Source: a candidate division KSB1 bacterium (GTDB lineage Bacteria > Zhuqueibacterota > Zhuqueibacteria > Zhuqueibacterales > Zhuqueibacteraceae). Taken from it: a DNA stretch of 64,000 nt. Position 1 is the stretch's first letter. Each line of letters opens with the position of its first letter. Below the pieces are notes generated by a model. That model was not told the DNA's origin. It searched no databases and saw nothing but the letters and a program-made list of their open reading frames with translations. Both the position numbers and the translations under genes were made by a program. The stretch is taken from contig JAPDPX010000003.1 of the NCBI GenBank assembly GCA_034506255.1, forward strand, positions 1 through 64,000, in the 5' to 3' direction. Shown in pieces: positions 27,331-37,121 of this stretch.

Positions 27331-30300
27331 TCAGGGCCGGTCTTGTTGCAGCCCCAGCAGCAGCTTTACGGTCATGGGCATGGCAGCCTGTCCCGGTGGC
27401 ACGGCCATGCGGAAGCCAAGGCCGCCGTTCTCGAAGAATTCGATCGGATAAGGTGCACGGTTGACCAGCGCGCCGATCCATTCTTTGAAATTTTTGCCCG
27501 GTGCCGGGCAGGCCGCCGCGGAAAAAAGGCCGCGACTTTCTTTTGCCACTACTCGCAAACTCTTCAAACCCAGCGCTGTTCCGAGGATTTTCAAACTTGC
27601 CAGACCGAGTAGATTGCGCGCGGCAGGCGGCAACTTGCCGAAGCGGTCGGCCAGCTCATCCGCAATCGCCTCTATTTCCTGCATTGAGCCGGCTTCCGCC
27701 AGGCGGCGGTAGATGGCCACACGCTCCTCCGGCGGATCCACGTAGTCTTCGGGCAGATAGGCATCCGCCTCCAGATCCACACGGCAGGGTTCCCCCGGCA
27801 CGAATGGCGCAGCCTGCTCAGGCTGCGCTTCCTGACGCGCCTCGCGCACAGCCTCCTCGAGAATGCGGGTGTAGAGATCGAAGCCGATGGCGTCGATCAT
27901 GCCGCTTTGTTCCGCACCCAACAGGTTGCCCGCCCCGCGAATTTCCAGATCGCGCATCGCAATTTGAAAGCCGCTGCCGAGATCGGTGAACTCCTCGATC
28001 GTCTCCAGACGCTTGATGGCCTCCTGCGACAGGCTGTGGATGGGCGGCACCAAAAGATAGCAATAAGCCTTGTGATGGCTGCGGCCGACGCGGCCGCGCA
28101 GTTGATAGAGCTGGGCCAGCCCGAAGCGGTCCGCGCGGTTGATGAGCATGGTGTTGACGTTGGGCAAATCCAGGCCGGATTCAATGATCATGGTCGCCAC
28201 CAGCACGTGATAGCGCCGCTGAATGAAGTTCAGCATCACCTCCTCCAGCTCGTGCTCACGCATCTGGCCATGCGCCACGCCGATTTCCACCTCCGGCACC
28301 AGGGCGCGCAGCAAACCGGCGAGGCGGTGAATCGAGCTGACCCGGTTGTGCACGAAGAACACCTGGCCGCCGCGGTGAATCTCGCGCATGATGGCCTGGC
28401 GCACCAGGTCGCGGTTGAATTGCACGACTTCGGTGTGAATCGGCAGGCGGTCACGGGGCGGCGTGTTGATGTTGGACATGTCGCGCACGCCGGTGAGCGC
28501 CATATGCAGCGTGCGCGGGATGGGCGTCGCAGACAGGGTGAGCACATCAACATTCACACGCAGCTTCTTGAGCATTTCCTTGTGGCGCACGCCAAAGCGC
28601 TGCTCTTCGTCCACAATCAACAGACCCAGGTCTTTGAAGCCGACATCCGCGGACAGCAGGCGATGCGTGCCGACAATGATGTCGATCTCCCCCTGTTTAA
28701 GACGCTCGACAATCTTTTTTTGTTCTGCCACCGAACGGAAGCGGGAAAGGACCTCGACCCTCACCGGGTAGCGTTGCAGACGATTGCGGAAGGTGTTGTA
28801 ATGTTGCTGGGCGAGCAAAGTCGTTGGAACCAGCACGGCCACCTGCTTGCTGTCCTGCACCGCTTTGAAAGCTGCGCGAATGGCGACTTCCGTCTTGCCA
28901 TAGCCGACATCGCCGCAAACCAGGCGATCCATCGGCCGTTCGTTTTCCATGTCCGCCTTCACCTGTGCCACGGCGCTGGCTTGATCCGGGGTGTCCTCGT
29001 ATTCGAAAGAAGCTTCCAAGTCACGCTGCCAGACGGTGTCGGGAGAGAAGGCATGGCCTTTTTGCGCCTGCCGCTGTGCGTAAAGTTCTATCAGGTCGCG
29101 GGCAATGTCTTTGATGCGTTTTTTGGTTCGGGCTTTGAGTCGTTCCCAGTCCGGCGAGCCGAGTTTGTGAATTTTGGGCGCCGTGCCCTCCCGTGCGGTG
29201 TATTTCTGCACGCGATCCATCTTGTCCAGCGGCACGTAAAGCTTGTCACGGTCAAGATAGTGGATGACCAGGCATTCCTGTTCATGTCCGCCGATCTTGA
29301 TGTGCTCCAGGCCCTGATAGCTGCCGATGCCGTGATCGACGTGCACGACGTAGTCCCCGCGTCTGAGCGTTTTAAGCTGCCGGAAAGTGAGCCCCCGGCG
29401 GGGCTTCCGGCGCCTGCGAATGCGGCGCATCCGGCCATAGAATTCATGATCCGTGTAGACCAGCAGTGGCAGATGCGGCAGGCTGAAGCCGTGGTGGATT
29501 GGGCCGCTGAGCACGTTGATGGCGAAGGAAGCCAGCTCGCTCTCCTCCAGCAGCTCGGCGATGCGCTCCGCGTGTGTCGATGATTCACAAACGAAAAATA
29601 TCGGTGCCGGCCGGCCGGTGCCGCTTTTTTCCCTGAAAGCCTCCAGATCCCGGCGCAGGGCTTTCAAGTCGCCATGCAGGGCCGGTTGGGGTGTGGCATG
29701 CCAGTCGATGATCTCATCGCTGCTGCCCTGCGGCTGTCTGCCAAAGGTCAGACGGCGGAAGCGCTGAAAACGCGTCGCGAAAGAAGACCAGCTCTCTGCC
29801 CCGTCTTCCACTGCTGTCTCAGTGGCGAGCCAGTCCTCATCATCAGGATCGGATTGCGTCTGCCGGCAGGAGAGCGCCGCGAGAATTCGCGCCGGCTGGA
29901 AGAAGCAGACAATCGTCTCTTTAGGAAGATAGTCGAGCAGCGTGCAGGACGGCGTCCGGCCGGATAGTGAGGAATCCTCAATATGTCTGTCGTTCCAGGT
30001 CAGCTCGGCAATGCTTTGCGGCAACAGAATGGCTTGGGCAATTTCGTTTTCGGAACGCTGGGTCGCGGGGTCGAATTCGCGCAGCGATTCGATGCGGTCG
30101 CCCCAAAACTCGATGCGCACCGGCAGCGTGCGTGACAGTGGAAAGAGGTCGATGATCCCGCCGCGCACCGCCAGCTCGCCCGGCTGTTCCACCAGGGTCT
30201 GGCGCTGGAAACCCAGCTCGATCAATTGTGACACCAGTGTCTCGAAGGGCATCTCATCGCCGGGCCGCAATTCGATTTTTTTGGTGTGCAAAGTCTGGGG

Positions 30301-30741
30301 CGCGAGCAGGGGTTCGAGCACGGCGGCAGCCGTGGTGAGCACCACCGGCGGTCGGGCTCTGCCGGGCTGCTTGTTGCCGGTGTATTCGACAAGATGTTCG
30401 ATTGTTTCGATCTGCTGGGACAGCGGCTGGGGATCCGGATGGCCCCACGGCAGCATTTTGATGGCGGGAAAGTAGATTGCTTCGCCCGTTGCCAGCAGCT
30501 CCGCCAGCTCATCCCGCATCAGTTCAGCCTGATCGGCATGCGGCAGCACACAAAGAAAAGGGCTATTGCTCTGCCTTTGCAGCAACGCGACCAGCAGCGC
30601 CGGCAGCGAACCGGCTACACCGTGCAACGTCAAGTTGGCGCCGCCCGCCAGTCTGTTCATCATCTCTTCGAATGGTTTTGCCGAAGAGAGAATTGTTTTG
30701 ATTTGTTCCACTGCCGAAAAAGACATCGGATCAACTGCCAT
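27331..30741 (-). CDS. mfd: Transcription-repair coupling factor
   Basis: ATP-dependent translocase that removes stalled RNA polymerase and recruits UvrA. From ATG 30741 it is 1136 aa. The UvrB-like N-terminal half is followed by the RNA polymerase-interacting domain (LRRGDYVVHVDHGIGSYQGLEHI) and RecG-like helicase motifs: Walker A GDVGYGKTEVA, DEEQ box in LIVDEEQRFGV, motif III TLSATPIPRT, and RVGRSHHKAYCY as motif VI. The C-terminal TRCF domain (DAYLPEDYVDPPEERVAIYRRLA) is present. The frame extends to a TTG at 30789, but ATG 30741 is preferred. It heads the rotamase-surA run, with a spacer of about 150 bp. Confidence 0.97.
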   Translation of the reverse strand: MAVDPMSFSAVEQIKTILSSAKPFEEMMNRLAGGANLTLHGVAGSLPALLVALLQRQSNSPFLCVLPHADQAELMRDELAELLATGEAIYFPAIKMLPWGHPDPQPLSQQIETIEHLVEYTGNKQPGRARPPVVLTTAAAVLEPLLAPQTLHTKKIELRPGDEMPFETLVSQLIELGFQRQTLVEQPGELAVRGGIIDLFPLSRTLPVRIEFWGDRIESLREFDPATQRSENEIAQAILLPQSIAELTWNDRHIEDSSLSGRTPSCTLLDYLPKETIVCFFQPARILAALSCRQTQSDPDDEDWLATETAVEDGAESWSSFATRFQRFRRLTFGRQPQGSSDEIIDWHATPQPALHGDLKALRRDLEAFREKSGTGRPAPIFFVCESSTHAERIAELLEESELASFAINVLSGPIHHGFSLPHLPLLVYTDHEFYGRMRRIRRRRKPRRGLTFRQLKTLRRGDYVVHVDHGIGSYQGLEHIKIGGHEQECLVIHYLDRDKLYVPLDKMDRVQKYTAREGTAPKIHKLGSPDWERLKARTKKRIKDIARDLIELYAQRQAQKGHAFSPDTVWQRDLEASFEYEDTPDQASAVAQVKADMENERPMDRLVCGDVGYGKTEVAIRAAFKAVQDSKQVAVLVPTTLLAQQHYNTFRNRLQRYPVRVEVLSRFRSVAEQKKIVERLKQGEIDIIVGTHRLLSADVGFKDLGLLIVDEEQRFGVRHKEMLKKLRVNVDVLTLSATPIPRTLHMALTGVRDMSNINTPPRDRLPIHTEVVQFNRDLVRQAIMREIHRGGQVFFVHNRVSSIHRLAGLLRALVPEVEIGVAHGQMREHELEEVMLNFIQRRYHVLVATMIIESGLDLPNVNTMLINRADRFGLAQLYQLRGRVGRSHHKAYCYLLVPPIHSLSQEAIKRLETIEEFTDLGSGFQIAMRDLEIRGAGNLLGAEQSGMIDAIGFDLYTRILEEAVREARQEAQPEQAAPFVPGEPCRVDLEADAYLPEDYVDPPEERVAIYRRLAEAGSMQEIEAIADELADRFGKLPPAARNLLGLASLKILGTALGLKSLRVVAKESRGLFSAAACPAPGKNFKEWIGALVNRAPYPIEFFENGGLGFRMAVPPGQAAMPMTVKLLLGLQQDRP

Positions 30742-30860
30742 GGAAAACACCGTGCAGGGTTGTGAGACTGCCCCTGCTTTTTTTGCCAACCATGTTGTTG
30801 CAGCGCCCGTTCGCCACCGTGATTCATCTTTCCTGCGTAAACCGGCGCCGCCTCAATACA

Positions 30861-31787
30861 TCAGTCTGCTGCCACTGGCTGGGCAATTGCGGCGCGAATG
30901 AAACCGTTGGCCCTCTCCAGTCGCGCATGCGCCTCCTGGGCTGGGACGTTTGCCAGCAGCATCACCAAAGCGGTCTTGACATGGCCGCCGGCCTTGTCGA
31001 GCACGGCAGCAGCCTTTTCATAACTGACGCCTGTTACCATCATCACTACGCGCTTGGAGCGCTCCTCCAGTTTTTTCGAGGTCATGCGCAGGTCGACCAT
31101 CATATTGCCATAGACTTTTCCCAGGCGAATCATGGCGGTGGTGGTCAGCATGTTGAGCACGAGCTTGGTGGCGGTGCCGGCTTTCATGCGTGTTGAGCCC
31201 ATGATTACCTCCGGCCCGACAACGGGGCAGATGGCCACATCCACCGGGATCGTGATTTCTGCGCGGGGATTGCAAGTGAGATAGACGGTTTTGGCACCGA
31301 TCTCACGGGCATATTCCAATGCGCCCAGAACGTAGGGGGTTCGGCGGCTGGCAGCAATACCGAACGCCACGTCTTTGCGATTGAAGCCGGCCTCGCGCAA
31401 ATCCGCCCCGCCGTTTTCACGGATATCTTCCGCACCCTCCTGCGACCGCACCAGTGCCTTGTAGCCGCCGGCGATGATGCCCTGAATCATCTCCGGATCA
31501 GTGCCGTAGGTGGGCGGACATTCCGATGCGTCCAAAATGCCAAGCCGGCCGCTGGTGCCGGCGCCGATGTAAAACAGCCGGCCGCCGTTTTTGAATGCTG
31601 CCACCACAATTTCCACTGCCTGCGCAATGTAGGGAATCTCCTGCGCGACAATGTCCGGAATCAATCTGTCTTCTTGATTGATGAGGTGCAGAATCTCCAG
31701 GGTATCTTTAGCATCAATGTCCATTGTGCGCGGGTTGCGCGTCTCGGTAATCAGGTCCTTGATCTCGTCGAAAACCTGTTTGCTCAT
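30861..31787 (-). CDS. murQ: N-acetylmuramic acid 6-phosphate etherase
   Basis: Cleaves the lactyl ether of MurNAc-6-phosphate to give GlcNAc-6-phosphate in cell-wall recycling. This 308-aa SIS-domain protein has the sugar-phosphate loop GAGTSGR (75-81), the active-site segment [10 protein letters not shown] (glutamate at 89), QEGAEDI and [19 protein letters not shown] 31787 has a strong aaggaag just upstream. It sits beside rsmG, where parA-parB often lie in other genomes. No murP, anmK or nagA is in the window. Confidence 0.95.
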   Translation of the reverse strand: MSKQVFDEIKDLITETRNPRTMDIDAKDTLEILHLINQEDRLIPDIVAQEIPYIAQAVEIVVAAFKNGGRLFYIGAGTSGRLGILDASECPPTYGTDPEMIQGIIAGGYKALVRSQEGAEDIRENGGADLREAGFNRKDVAFGIAASRRTPYVLGALEYAREIGAKTVYLTCNPRAEITIPVDVAICPVVGPEVIMGSTRMKAGTATKLVLNMLTTTAMIRLGKVYGNMMVDLRMTSKKLEERSKRVVMMVTGVSYEKAAAVLDKAGGHVKTALVMLLANVPAQEAHARLERANGFIRAAIAQPVAAD

Positions 31788-31870
31788 CTTCCTTCCCTTC
31801 CTCTCAACATTAGCCTTGCGCCGGCCAACCCTTTCTCCCGGGCTGATGCCGGTGTTGCGGCTGCACCAGT

Positions 31871-32509
31871 TTAGGTTTTTTTAATCACCACCACGAAGCG
31901 GGAGGGCTCGATCTCCCATTCCGCCGGGTATTTTACCTGACTCAATACTAGACCCGGGAAGACCGCCAGCAGCTCTTTGCACTCTGCTTCGAGGTCGCCA
32001 CCCTTTTGTGCAAGCAGGCAGCCACCGGCTTTCAAAACCGGCAATGACCATTGCCAGAGTTTGACAAGGCTTGCGACGGCGCGCACGACGACAAAATCAA
32101 AGCGCGAATGAAATTCGGGACCGAGCGATTCGGCACGGGCACAGACCGCAATGGCATTTTTCAACTCCAACGCGCGAATCGCTTCCTGCAGGAACAGAAA
32201 TTTCATCCGCCGCGAATCGAGCAGGGTGATCTCAAGGTCAGGTTGTGCGATCTTTATCGGGATGCCGGGGAACCCTCCCCCGCTGCCGAGATCAAGCACG
32301 GTTGCTTTTGGATGAAGCAGACCGGTACCCAGCAGGCCAAGGGATTCGACAACATGACGTTTGCTCAGGCGCGCTTCATTTTCATCGGATTTGGAAACCA
32401 GGCTCGCACGCGGATTCCATTCCAACAACAGCCGGAGGTACTGCTCAAATTGGGCGAGCTGAGATGCGCTGAGCGGAAAACCGGCTGGCAAAAAGGAGAG
32501 AAGACTCAT
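31871..32509 (-). CDS. rsmG: 16S rRNA (guanine-N7) methyltransferase RsmG
   Basis: Methylates G527 of 16S rRNA using SAM. From ATG 32509 it is 212 aa; a TTG at 32554 would give 227 aa, and neither has a strong Shine-Dalgarno. The SAM-binding motif [17 protein letters not shown] is diagnostic, preceded by the [16 protein letters not shown] region and followed by [12 protein letters not shown]. It lies downstream of mnmG in the classical gidA-gidB pairing; the 286-bp spacer contains a perfect parS site. Confidence 0.95.
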   Translation of the reverse strand: MSLLSFLPAGFPLSASQLAQFEQYLRLLLEWNPRASLVSKSDENEARLSKRHVVESLGLLGTGLLHPKATVLDLGSGGGFPGIPIKIAQPDLEITLLDSRRMKFLFLQEAIRALELKNAIAVCARAESLGPEFHSRFDFVVVRAVASLVKLWQWSLPVLKAGGCLLAQKGGDLEAECKELLAVFPGLVLSQVKYPAEWEIEPSRFVVVIKKT

Positions 32510-32621
32510 CAGTTCTTGTCTTGATCGGGCCTCGTCATTGAGCTCGTGAAGCAATTACAGGCAATCATCCTGTCCCGTCTGCTTTGATACTAAGCTTGAG
32601 ATTTGGGCGGGCAATGCGGAC

Positions 32622-32637
32622 TGTTTCACGTGAAACA
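32622..32637. promoter_or_regulatory. parS centromere site 1 (perfect 16-mer)
   Basis: Exact palindrome TGTTTCACGTGAAACA, the consensus ParB/Spo0J binding site, in the spacer between rsmG and mnmG. parS sites cluster near oriC and nucleate ParB-CTP clamps that load SMC. Two identical copies within 226 bp cannot be chance. Confidence 0.95.
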
Positions 32638-32795
32638 ACCTCCGCTGCTTGACTTCTGAAAAAGTGTTTTGCCGGGATGTGGCTTTATCAACTTCATCTC
32701 ATCCCTGCTCATTTTGTCTTGTCCAACAAGTCGGTCCAGTAAATTTGTTCGCCCGATTTATGGTTGGCCAACCAGACGAGGTCACTCGTTTTTTT

Positions 32796-34727
32796 TTACT
32801 CTTCCATCATATCGATTTCAAGCTCCGCCGCTGTTTCACGTGAAACATGCTTGAAGCCCTTTTTGGCATAAACCAGCAGAGCGGCAATGTCTGCCGGTGA
32901 GACGCCGGAAATGCGCGAAGCCTGTCCAAATGTTGTGGGCTTGATGCGATTCAATTTTTCCCGGGCTTCGGAGGAGAGTGCTATGAGTTTGCTGTAGTCA
33001 AGATTGTGGGGCAGCCGCTTATCTTCCAATTTTTGAAAACGCGCGACAGCCTCCCGTTGCCGGGCAATGAAGCCGGCGTACTTGACCTCGATTTCGACTT
33101 GCTCCGCAACTTTTTCCCAAAAAGGATCCTGCCAGTGTTCCCAGAGCTCAAGCCTGCCAAAGCCACGCAAATCCGACAAGCTGACCTCCGCCCGCCGCAA
33201 GATTTTGTGCAGACTTTCCTTTTGCTGGATCGGAGTCGTGCCGCGCGCTCTCAGGCGATCGTTTATCTCCGCAGGTTCGACTTGAATCTCTTTGAGTGCA
33301 GCTATCATCCCGACCACCGCCTGCTGTTTGCGTTGCACTCTCTGATATTGCGTTTCTGTCAGCAATCCCAATTGCCGGCCATACTGCGAGAGACGCAAAT
33401 CCGCATTGTCCTGCCGGAGCAGCAGGCGGTACTCCGCCCGGCTTGTAAACATGCGATAAGGCTCAATCGTGCCCTTGGTCACCAAATCGTCGATCAGCAC
33501 GCCGATATAAGCTTCACTGCGACTGAGCACAAAAGGCGCCTCTCCCCTGCACTTCAGCGCTGCGTTCACTCCCGCCATAAAGCCCTGCACCGCCGCCTCT
33601 TCATAGCCAGTGGTGCCGTTCACTTGTCCTGCAAAAAAGAGATGGCTGATCTTCTTGGACTCCAACCATGGGTAGAGCTGTGTCGGTTGGAAAAAGTCAT
33701 ACTCCACAGCATAACCCATGCGGGTAATCTGAACGTGCTCCAAACCGGGGATGGTCCGAATCGCCGCAGTTTGAACCTCTTCCGGCAGGCTGGTCGAGAA
33801 ACCGTTGATATAAACTTCCGTCGTATTGCGCCCCTCCGGTTCCAGGAAGATTTGATGCCGCGGTTTGTCGGCAAAGCGGGTGATCTTGTCTTCTATGGAA
33901 GGACAATATCTCGGCCCCACTCCCTTGATACGGCCGGTGTACATTGGCGAGCGATCCAGCCCCTTGCGCAGCTCTTCATGCGTGCGTTCGTTGGTGCAGG
34001 TGAGAAAGCACGGCATCTGCTCGAGCTCGAGTTTGTCGTGCCAGAACGAGAACGGCGGCGGCGGCTCATCGCCCGGCTGCCTCTCGGTGCTGGAATAGTC
34101 GATCGTGCGGCCGTTCAGGCGGGGCGGCGTGCCGGTTTTGAGGCGGGCCGTCTCAATGCCGTGGGCAAGCAGAGATTCCGTCAGTCCCTTCGCGGCAAAC
34201 TCACCGGCGCGTCCGGCCTCGTAACTTTTCAATCCGATGTGAATGACGCCATTGAGAAAGGTTCCGGCAGTGATGACAATGTTGCGGCATGCAATTTTCC
34301 CCCCCAGCATCGTTTCCACCGCAACGGCTTTGCCATGCTCAACCACCAGACCGGTTGCCATGTCCTGGCGAATATCGAGATGCTCCTGCCGTTCACACGC
34401 CAGCCTGACCCGCGCTGCATATTGCACGCGGTCGGCCTGCGCGCGCGGCGACCAGACTGCCGGGCCCTTGCCTTTGTTCAGCATGCGAAATTGTATGCCG
34501 GCGTCGTCGATCGCCAGGCCCATCTCTCCTCCCATGGCATCCAGTTCCCGGACGAGCTGCCCTTTGGCCACGCCACCAATGGCGGGATTGCAGGACATTT
34601 GTCCGATGGTGGAGACGTTCATTGTCATCAGCAGGGTGCGGCAACCCATGCGTGCGGCGGCAAGAGCAGCTTCGATGCCGGCATGACCGGCACCGATGAC
34701 GACAACATCATAAATCGAATCCGACAT
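32796..34727 (-). CDS. mnmG: tRNA uridine 5-carboxymethylaminomethyl modification enzyme MnmG
   Basis: FAD-dependent partner of MnmE in modifying wobble uridine of tRNA. The 643-aa length is typical. The N-terminal FAD site VVIGAGHAGIEAALAAARMG (about 9-28), the CNPAIGGVAKG motif, LNKGKGPAVWSPRAQ and GVGPRYCPSIEDKI are present, with the C-terminal helical domain ending in ELEIDMMEE. ATG 34727 has ggag 9 nt upstream. Its last codons contain a parS site (HVSRET). It is separated from mnmE by a nucleotidyltransferase gene. Confidence 0.97.
   Translation of the reverse strand: MSDSIYDVVVIGAGHAGIEAALAAARMGCRTLLMTMNVSTIGQMSCNPAIGGVAKGQLVRELDAMGGEMGLAIDDAGIQFRMLNKGKGPAVWSPRAQADRVQYAARVRLACERQEHLDIRQDMATGLVVEHGKAVAVETMLGGKIACRNIVITAGTFLNGVIHIGLKSYEAGRAGEFAAKGLTESLLAHGIETARLKTGTPPRLNGRTIDYSSTERQPGDEPPPPFSFWHDKLELEQMPCFLTCTNERTHEELRKGLDRSPMYTGRIKGVGPRYCPSIEDKITRFADKPRHQIFLEPEGRNTTEVYINGFSTSLPEEVQTAAIRTIPGLEHVQITRMGYAVEYDFFQPTQLYPWLESKKISHLFFAGQVNGTTGYEEAAVQGFMAGVNAALKCRGEAPFVLSRSEAYIGVLIDDLVTKGTIEPYRMFTSRAEYRLLLRQDNADLRLSQYGRQLGLLTETQYQRVQRKQQAVVGMIAALKEIQVEPAEINDRLRARGTTPIQQKESLHKILRRAEVSLSDLRGFGRLELWEHWQDPFWEKVAEQVEIEVKYAGFIARQREAVARFQKLEDKRLPHNLDYSKLIALSSEAREKLNRIKPTTFGQASRISGVSPADIAALLVYAKKGFKHVSRETAAELEIDMMEE
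32832..32847. promoter_or_regulatory. parS centromere site 2 (perfect 16-mer), inside mnmG
   Basis: Second exact TGTTTCACGTGAAACA, 210 bp from the first. It lies within the 3' end of mnmG, where on the minus strand it encodes HVSRET about 15 residues before the stop. Coding parS sites are known in the gidB-parB area of other bacteria. Confidence 0.95.
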
Positions 34728-34758
34728 CGAAATTTATTCTCCGCAGTGAAAAACCTTT

Positions 34759-35400
34759 TCACTTTCCGGTTTCATACTCCAGTCTGCCGAGCTGGATGAT
34801 GCTTTCCAAATCTTCCTTTTCGGAAGGAGCTTCACGATCGAAAAGTGCTCTCACCTCGGCGAGCTGACTTTCATCCACCTGCCCCAGCATGCGGGAAATA
34901 TCTGCCAGATCTTGCAGACGACCAGCGCGGTACTTCATCAGGACGAGGTACGCCAGAGGTAAAATAGGCAAGTTCTCTGCATCGCGATTGTTTTGCGCGG
35001 CAGCGAGGGCGTGCGGCCACCATGACTCACGGACGGCGATGAGATCAACTATTTTCCCCTCTGGGCTGCGCCAGCTAGAACCCCCGATCGTCAACGTTCC
35101 CTCAAACCGGTAGCCCGCTTCCTGGAGCCTGGCCTGGGCCTCGCTCTGCTGCTCAGCCAGGATGACGATATCAATATCCTGCGTGAGTCGTTCCGGCATG
35201 TAATGCCGGCTGGCGACCGCGCCAACGACCGCAAATTTTATCGGAGCGAGGATCGTAACGAGATCGGGCCAGCTCATGGTGGTTGTCCTTTTAGTGAGAA
35301 AGGCCGTGGCACTGCCCGAGCCGGGCTGCACATGGCGCCGCGCCAAAGCGATCAACAGCCGGCGTTTGCCGGCGGTGACCTCTGCGTCAGTAGTTTTCAT
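34759..35400 (-). CDS. Nucleotidyltransferase-fold protein (AbiEii/DUF1814-like)
   Basis: A 213-aa protein when started at ATG 35400, which has ggagagg about 9 nt upstream; the frame continues to 35604 over the mnmE end and is spurious there. The core resembles minimal nucleotidyltransferases: FAVVGAVASRHYMPERLTQDIDIVIL carries the glycine-rich turn followed by DID metal ligands, and LPLAYLVLMKYRAGRLQDLADISRML matches the helix seen in AbiEii/MNT-type enzymes. Such proteins include toxin-antitoxin NTases and antibiotic-modifying enzymes. No obvious antitoxin partner is adjacent. Its insertion between mnmG and mnmE is unusual. Confidence 0.75.
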   Translation of the reverse strand: MKTTDAEVTAGKRRLLIALARRHVQPGSGSATAFLTKRTTTMSWPDLVTILAPIKFAVVGAVASRHYMPERLTQDIDIVILAEQQSEAQARLQEAGYRFEGTLTIGGSSWRSPEGKIVDLIAVRESWWPHALAAAQNNRDAENLPILPLAYLVLMKYRAGRLQDLADISRMLGQVDESQLAEVRALFDREAPSEKEDLESIIQLGRLEYETGK

Positions 35401-35588
35401 GGCAACAGCCTCTCCATTCGATTCCCGCTGAAAGATGGGGCGAAGATAAGGAATTCGCAGTGATTTTTCAATGAAGCATTCCGCTCCAGCCGGATTGCCA
35501 TGAGCAGCGTCCCGGCAGTTGCACAGGATTGCGTCGGACACTGTTTGTCGGCGCACTTTGCCGGTCCGTTGCGACGCGAACTGCCCGA

Positions 35589-36986
35589 CTATTTGCCGAT
35601 GCAAAAATTTGCGAAGATTTCCCCCAAAATATCCTCGTTGGTCACCTCGCCGATCAAAGCACCCAACTGAAAAATCACTTCACGCAGGTCCACGGCAACG
35701 AATTCCGCCGAGAGATTGTCGTGCAGCGATTGTGCGGCGGCATGCAATGCCGTGCGTGCTTTCTCCAGACAGAGGCGCTGGCGGAGATTGACGTAGCCCG
35801 TTTCTTCCCTGTTTGCAGACGCTTTGGCCGTGACCAGCTCGACCAGCGCGTTTTCCAGTTCAGCAATGCCGTGGCCGGTGGTGGCCGAGGTTTTGATCCT
35901 TGCCACCTCCGCTGCCTGGAACTGAAAAGCGTGGGGGGAATCCGGCAGATCCGCCTTGTTGCTTACATGTAGGATTCCTAACAAAGAGCCGGTGGCGGCG
36001 CGTGCCCGGCAGATTTCGGCTATGGCTTCGTCCTCCCGGTCGGCGGCGCCCGAGCCATCCGTGACGAAGACGATGATGTCCGCCGCTTGCACCGCGCGGC
36101 GCGAGCGCGTCATGCCGATTTGCTCGAGCGCATCGCCATGCTGGCGAATGCCGGCGGTATCAATCAGGCGAAACAGGTGCCCGCCGAGCCGGATCCTCTC
36201 CTCCACCGTGTCGCGGGTGGTGCCGGGTATCGGACTGACGATGACCCGCTCATGCCGCAGCAGCGCATTCATCAGGCTCGATTTGCCGACGTTGGGCTTG
36301 CCGATGATGGCGAGTTTCCAGCCCTCCTTCAAGGCCTGGCCGCGTTCGAAACCGGCAAGCAGGCGGGCGATCATGAGGTCGAGTTGCGCCAATTCCGCCT
36401 GCAATTGCGCCCGATCAGCAAACTCGACATCTTCTTCGCTGAAATCCAGGCCCAGTTCGAGCAGCGCGCAAGTATGCAGTAAGCGCTGCCGCAACGCCCT
36501 CACCTGGCTTGAAAAAGCCCCCTCGAGATGCGACAGGACATTTTGCAAATAGGCCGGCGACTCGGCAGCGATGATTTCGGCAACCGCCTCGGCCTGAATC
36601 AGATCGAGCTTGTGATTGAGCACGGCGCGTTTGGTAAACTCGCCGGGCTCAGCCAGGCGGCAGCCCGCGGCACAAAGTTGCTCGAGAATCAGATGCGGCA
36701 CCAGCGTGCCGCCGTGGCAAAATATTTCGACCACGTCCTCACCGGTGTAGGAATGCGGCGCGGGATAGCGCACGATCATGACTTGATCGAGACGATTGCC
36801 GGAGAGATCGCACAGCCAGGTGAGATGGGAGCGCCGCGGGGCGAAGTCCGCCAGCTCCCCACCCTTCGGCAGCAGGCGGCTGGCGATCGCAAAGGCGGAT
36901 GGTCCGGAGAGACGCAGCCCGGCCACGCTGCCGCGTCCCGTGGCAGTCATAATAGCGGCGATGGTGTCTTGTTCGGCAGCAGCCAT
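35589..36986 (-). CDS. mnmE: tRNA modification GTPase MnmE
   Basis: GTPase that with MnmG makes cmnm5U34 in tRNA. From ATG 36986 it is 465 aa; a longer start at 37049 lacks family homology. It has the N-terminal folate-binding domain (DTIAAIMTATGRGSVAGLRLSG, QAEAVAEIIAA), the G domain with IGKPNVGKSSLMNAL, DTAGIR and NKAD, and the C-terminal FCIGK whose cysteine is conserved. The canonical position between yidC and the mnmG area supports the call. Confidence 0.97.
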   Translation of the reverse strand: MAAAEQDTIAAIMTATGRGSVAGLRLSGPSAFAIASRLLPKGGELADFAPRRSHLTWLCDLSGNRLDQVMIVRYPAPHSYTGEDVVEIFCHGGTLVPHLILEQLCAAGCRLAEPGEFTKRAVLNHKLDLIQAEAVAEIIAAESPAYLQNVLSHLEGAFSSQVRALRQRLLHTCALLELGLDFSEEDVEFADRAQLQAELAQLDLMIARLLAGFERGQALKEGWKLAIIGKPNVGKSSLMNALLRHERVIVSPIPGTTRDTVEERIRLGGHLFRLIDTAGIRQHGDALEQIGMTRSRRAVQAADIIVFVTDGSGAADREDEAIAEICRARAATGSLLGILHVSNKADLPDSPHAFQFQAAEVARIKTSATTGHGIAELENALVELVTAKASANREETGYVNLRQRLCLEKARTALHAAAQSLHDNLSAEFVAVDLREVIFQLGALIGEVTNEDILGEIFANFCIGK

Positions 36987-37121
36987 AATTAAAACCCCGG
37001 TGCGCAGGGCCGGGGCCTGCGTGTTGCCCTGCAAATTGAAATCCCACACCGCCGCGAAGCAGAAGGCGCTTCGTCTGCAATGTGGGATCTCGGCAGACCG
37101 GCAGCAGTTGCCAATCGCGGC

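Noticed and set aside
26282..27481. The long form of the rotamase lipoprotein with an extra 101 residues
   Set aside because: The extra part overlaps mfd and would bury the lipobox; a GTG at 27178 gives a proper lipoprotein signal.
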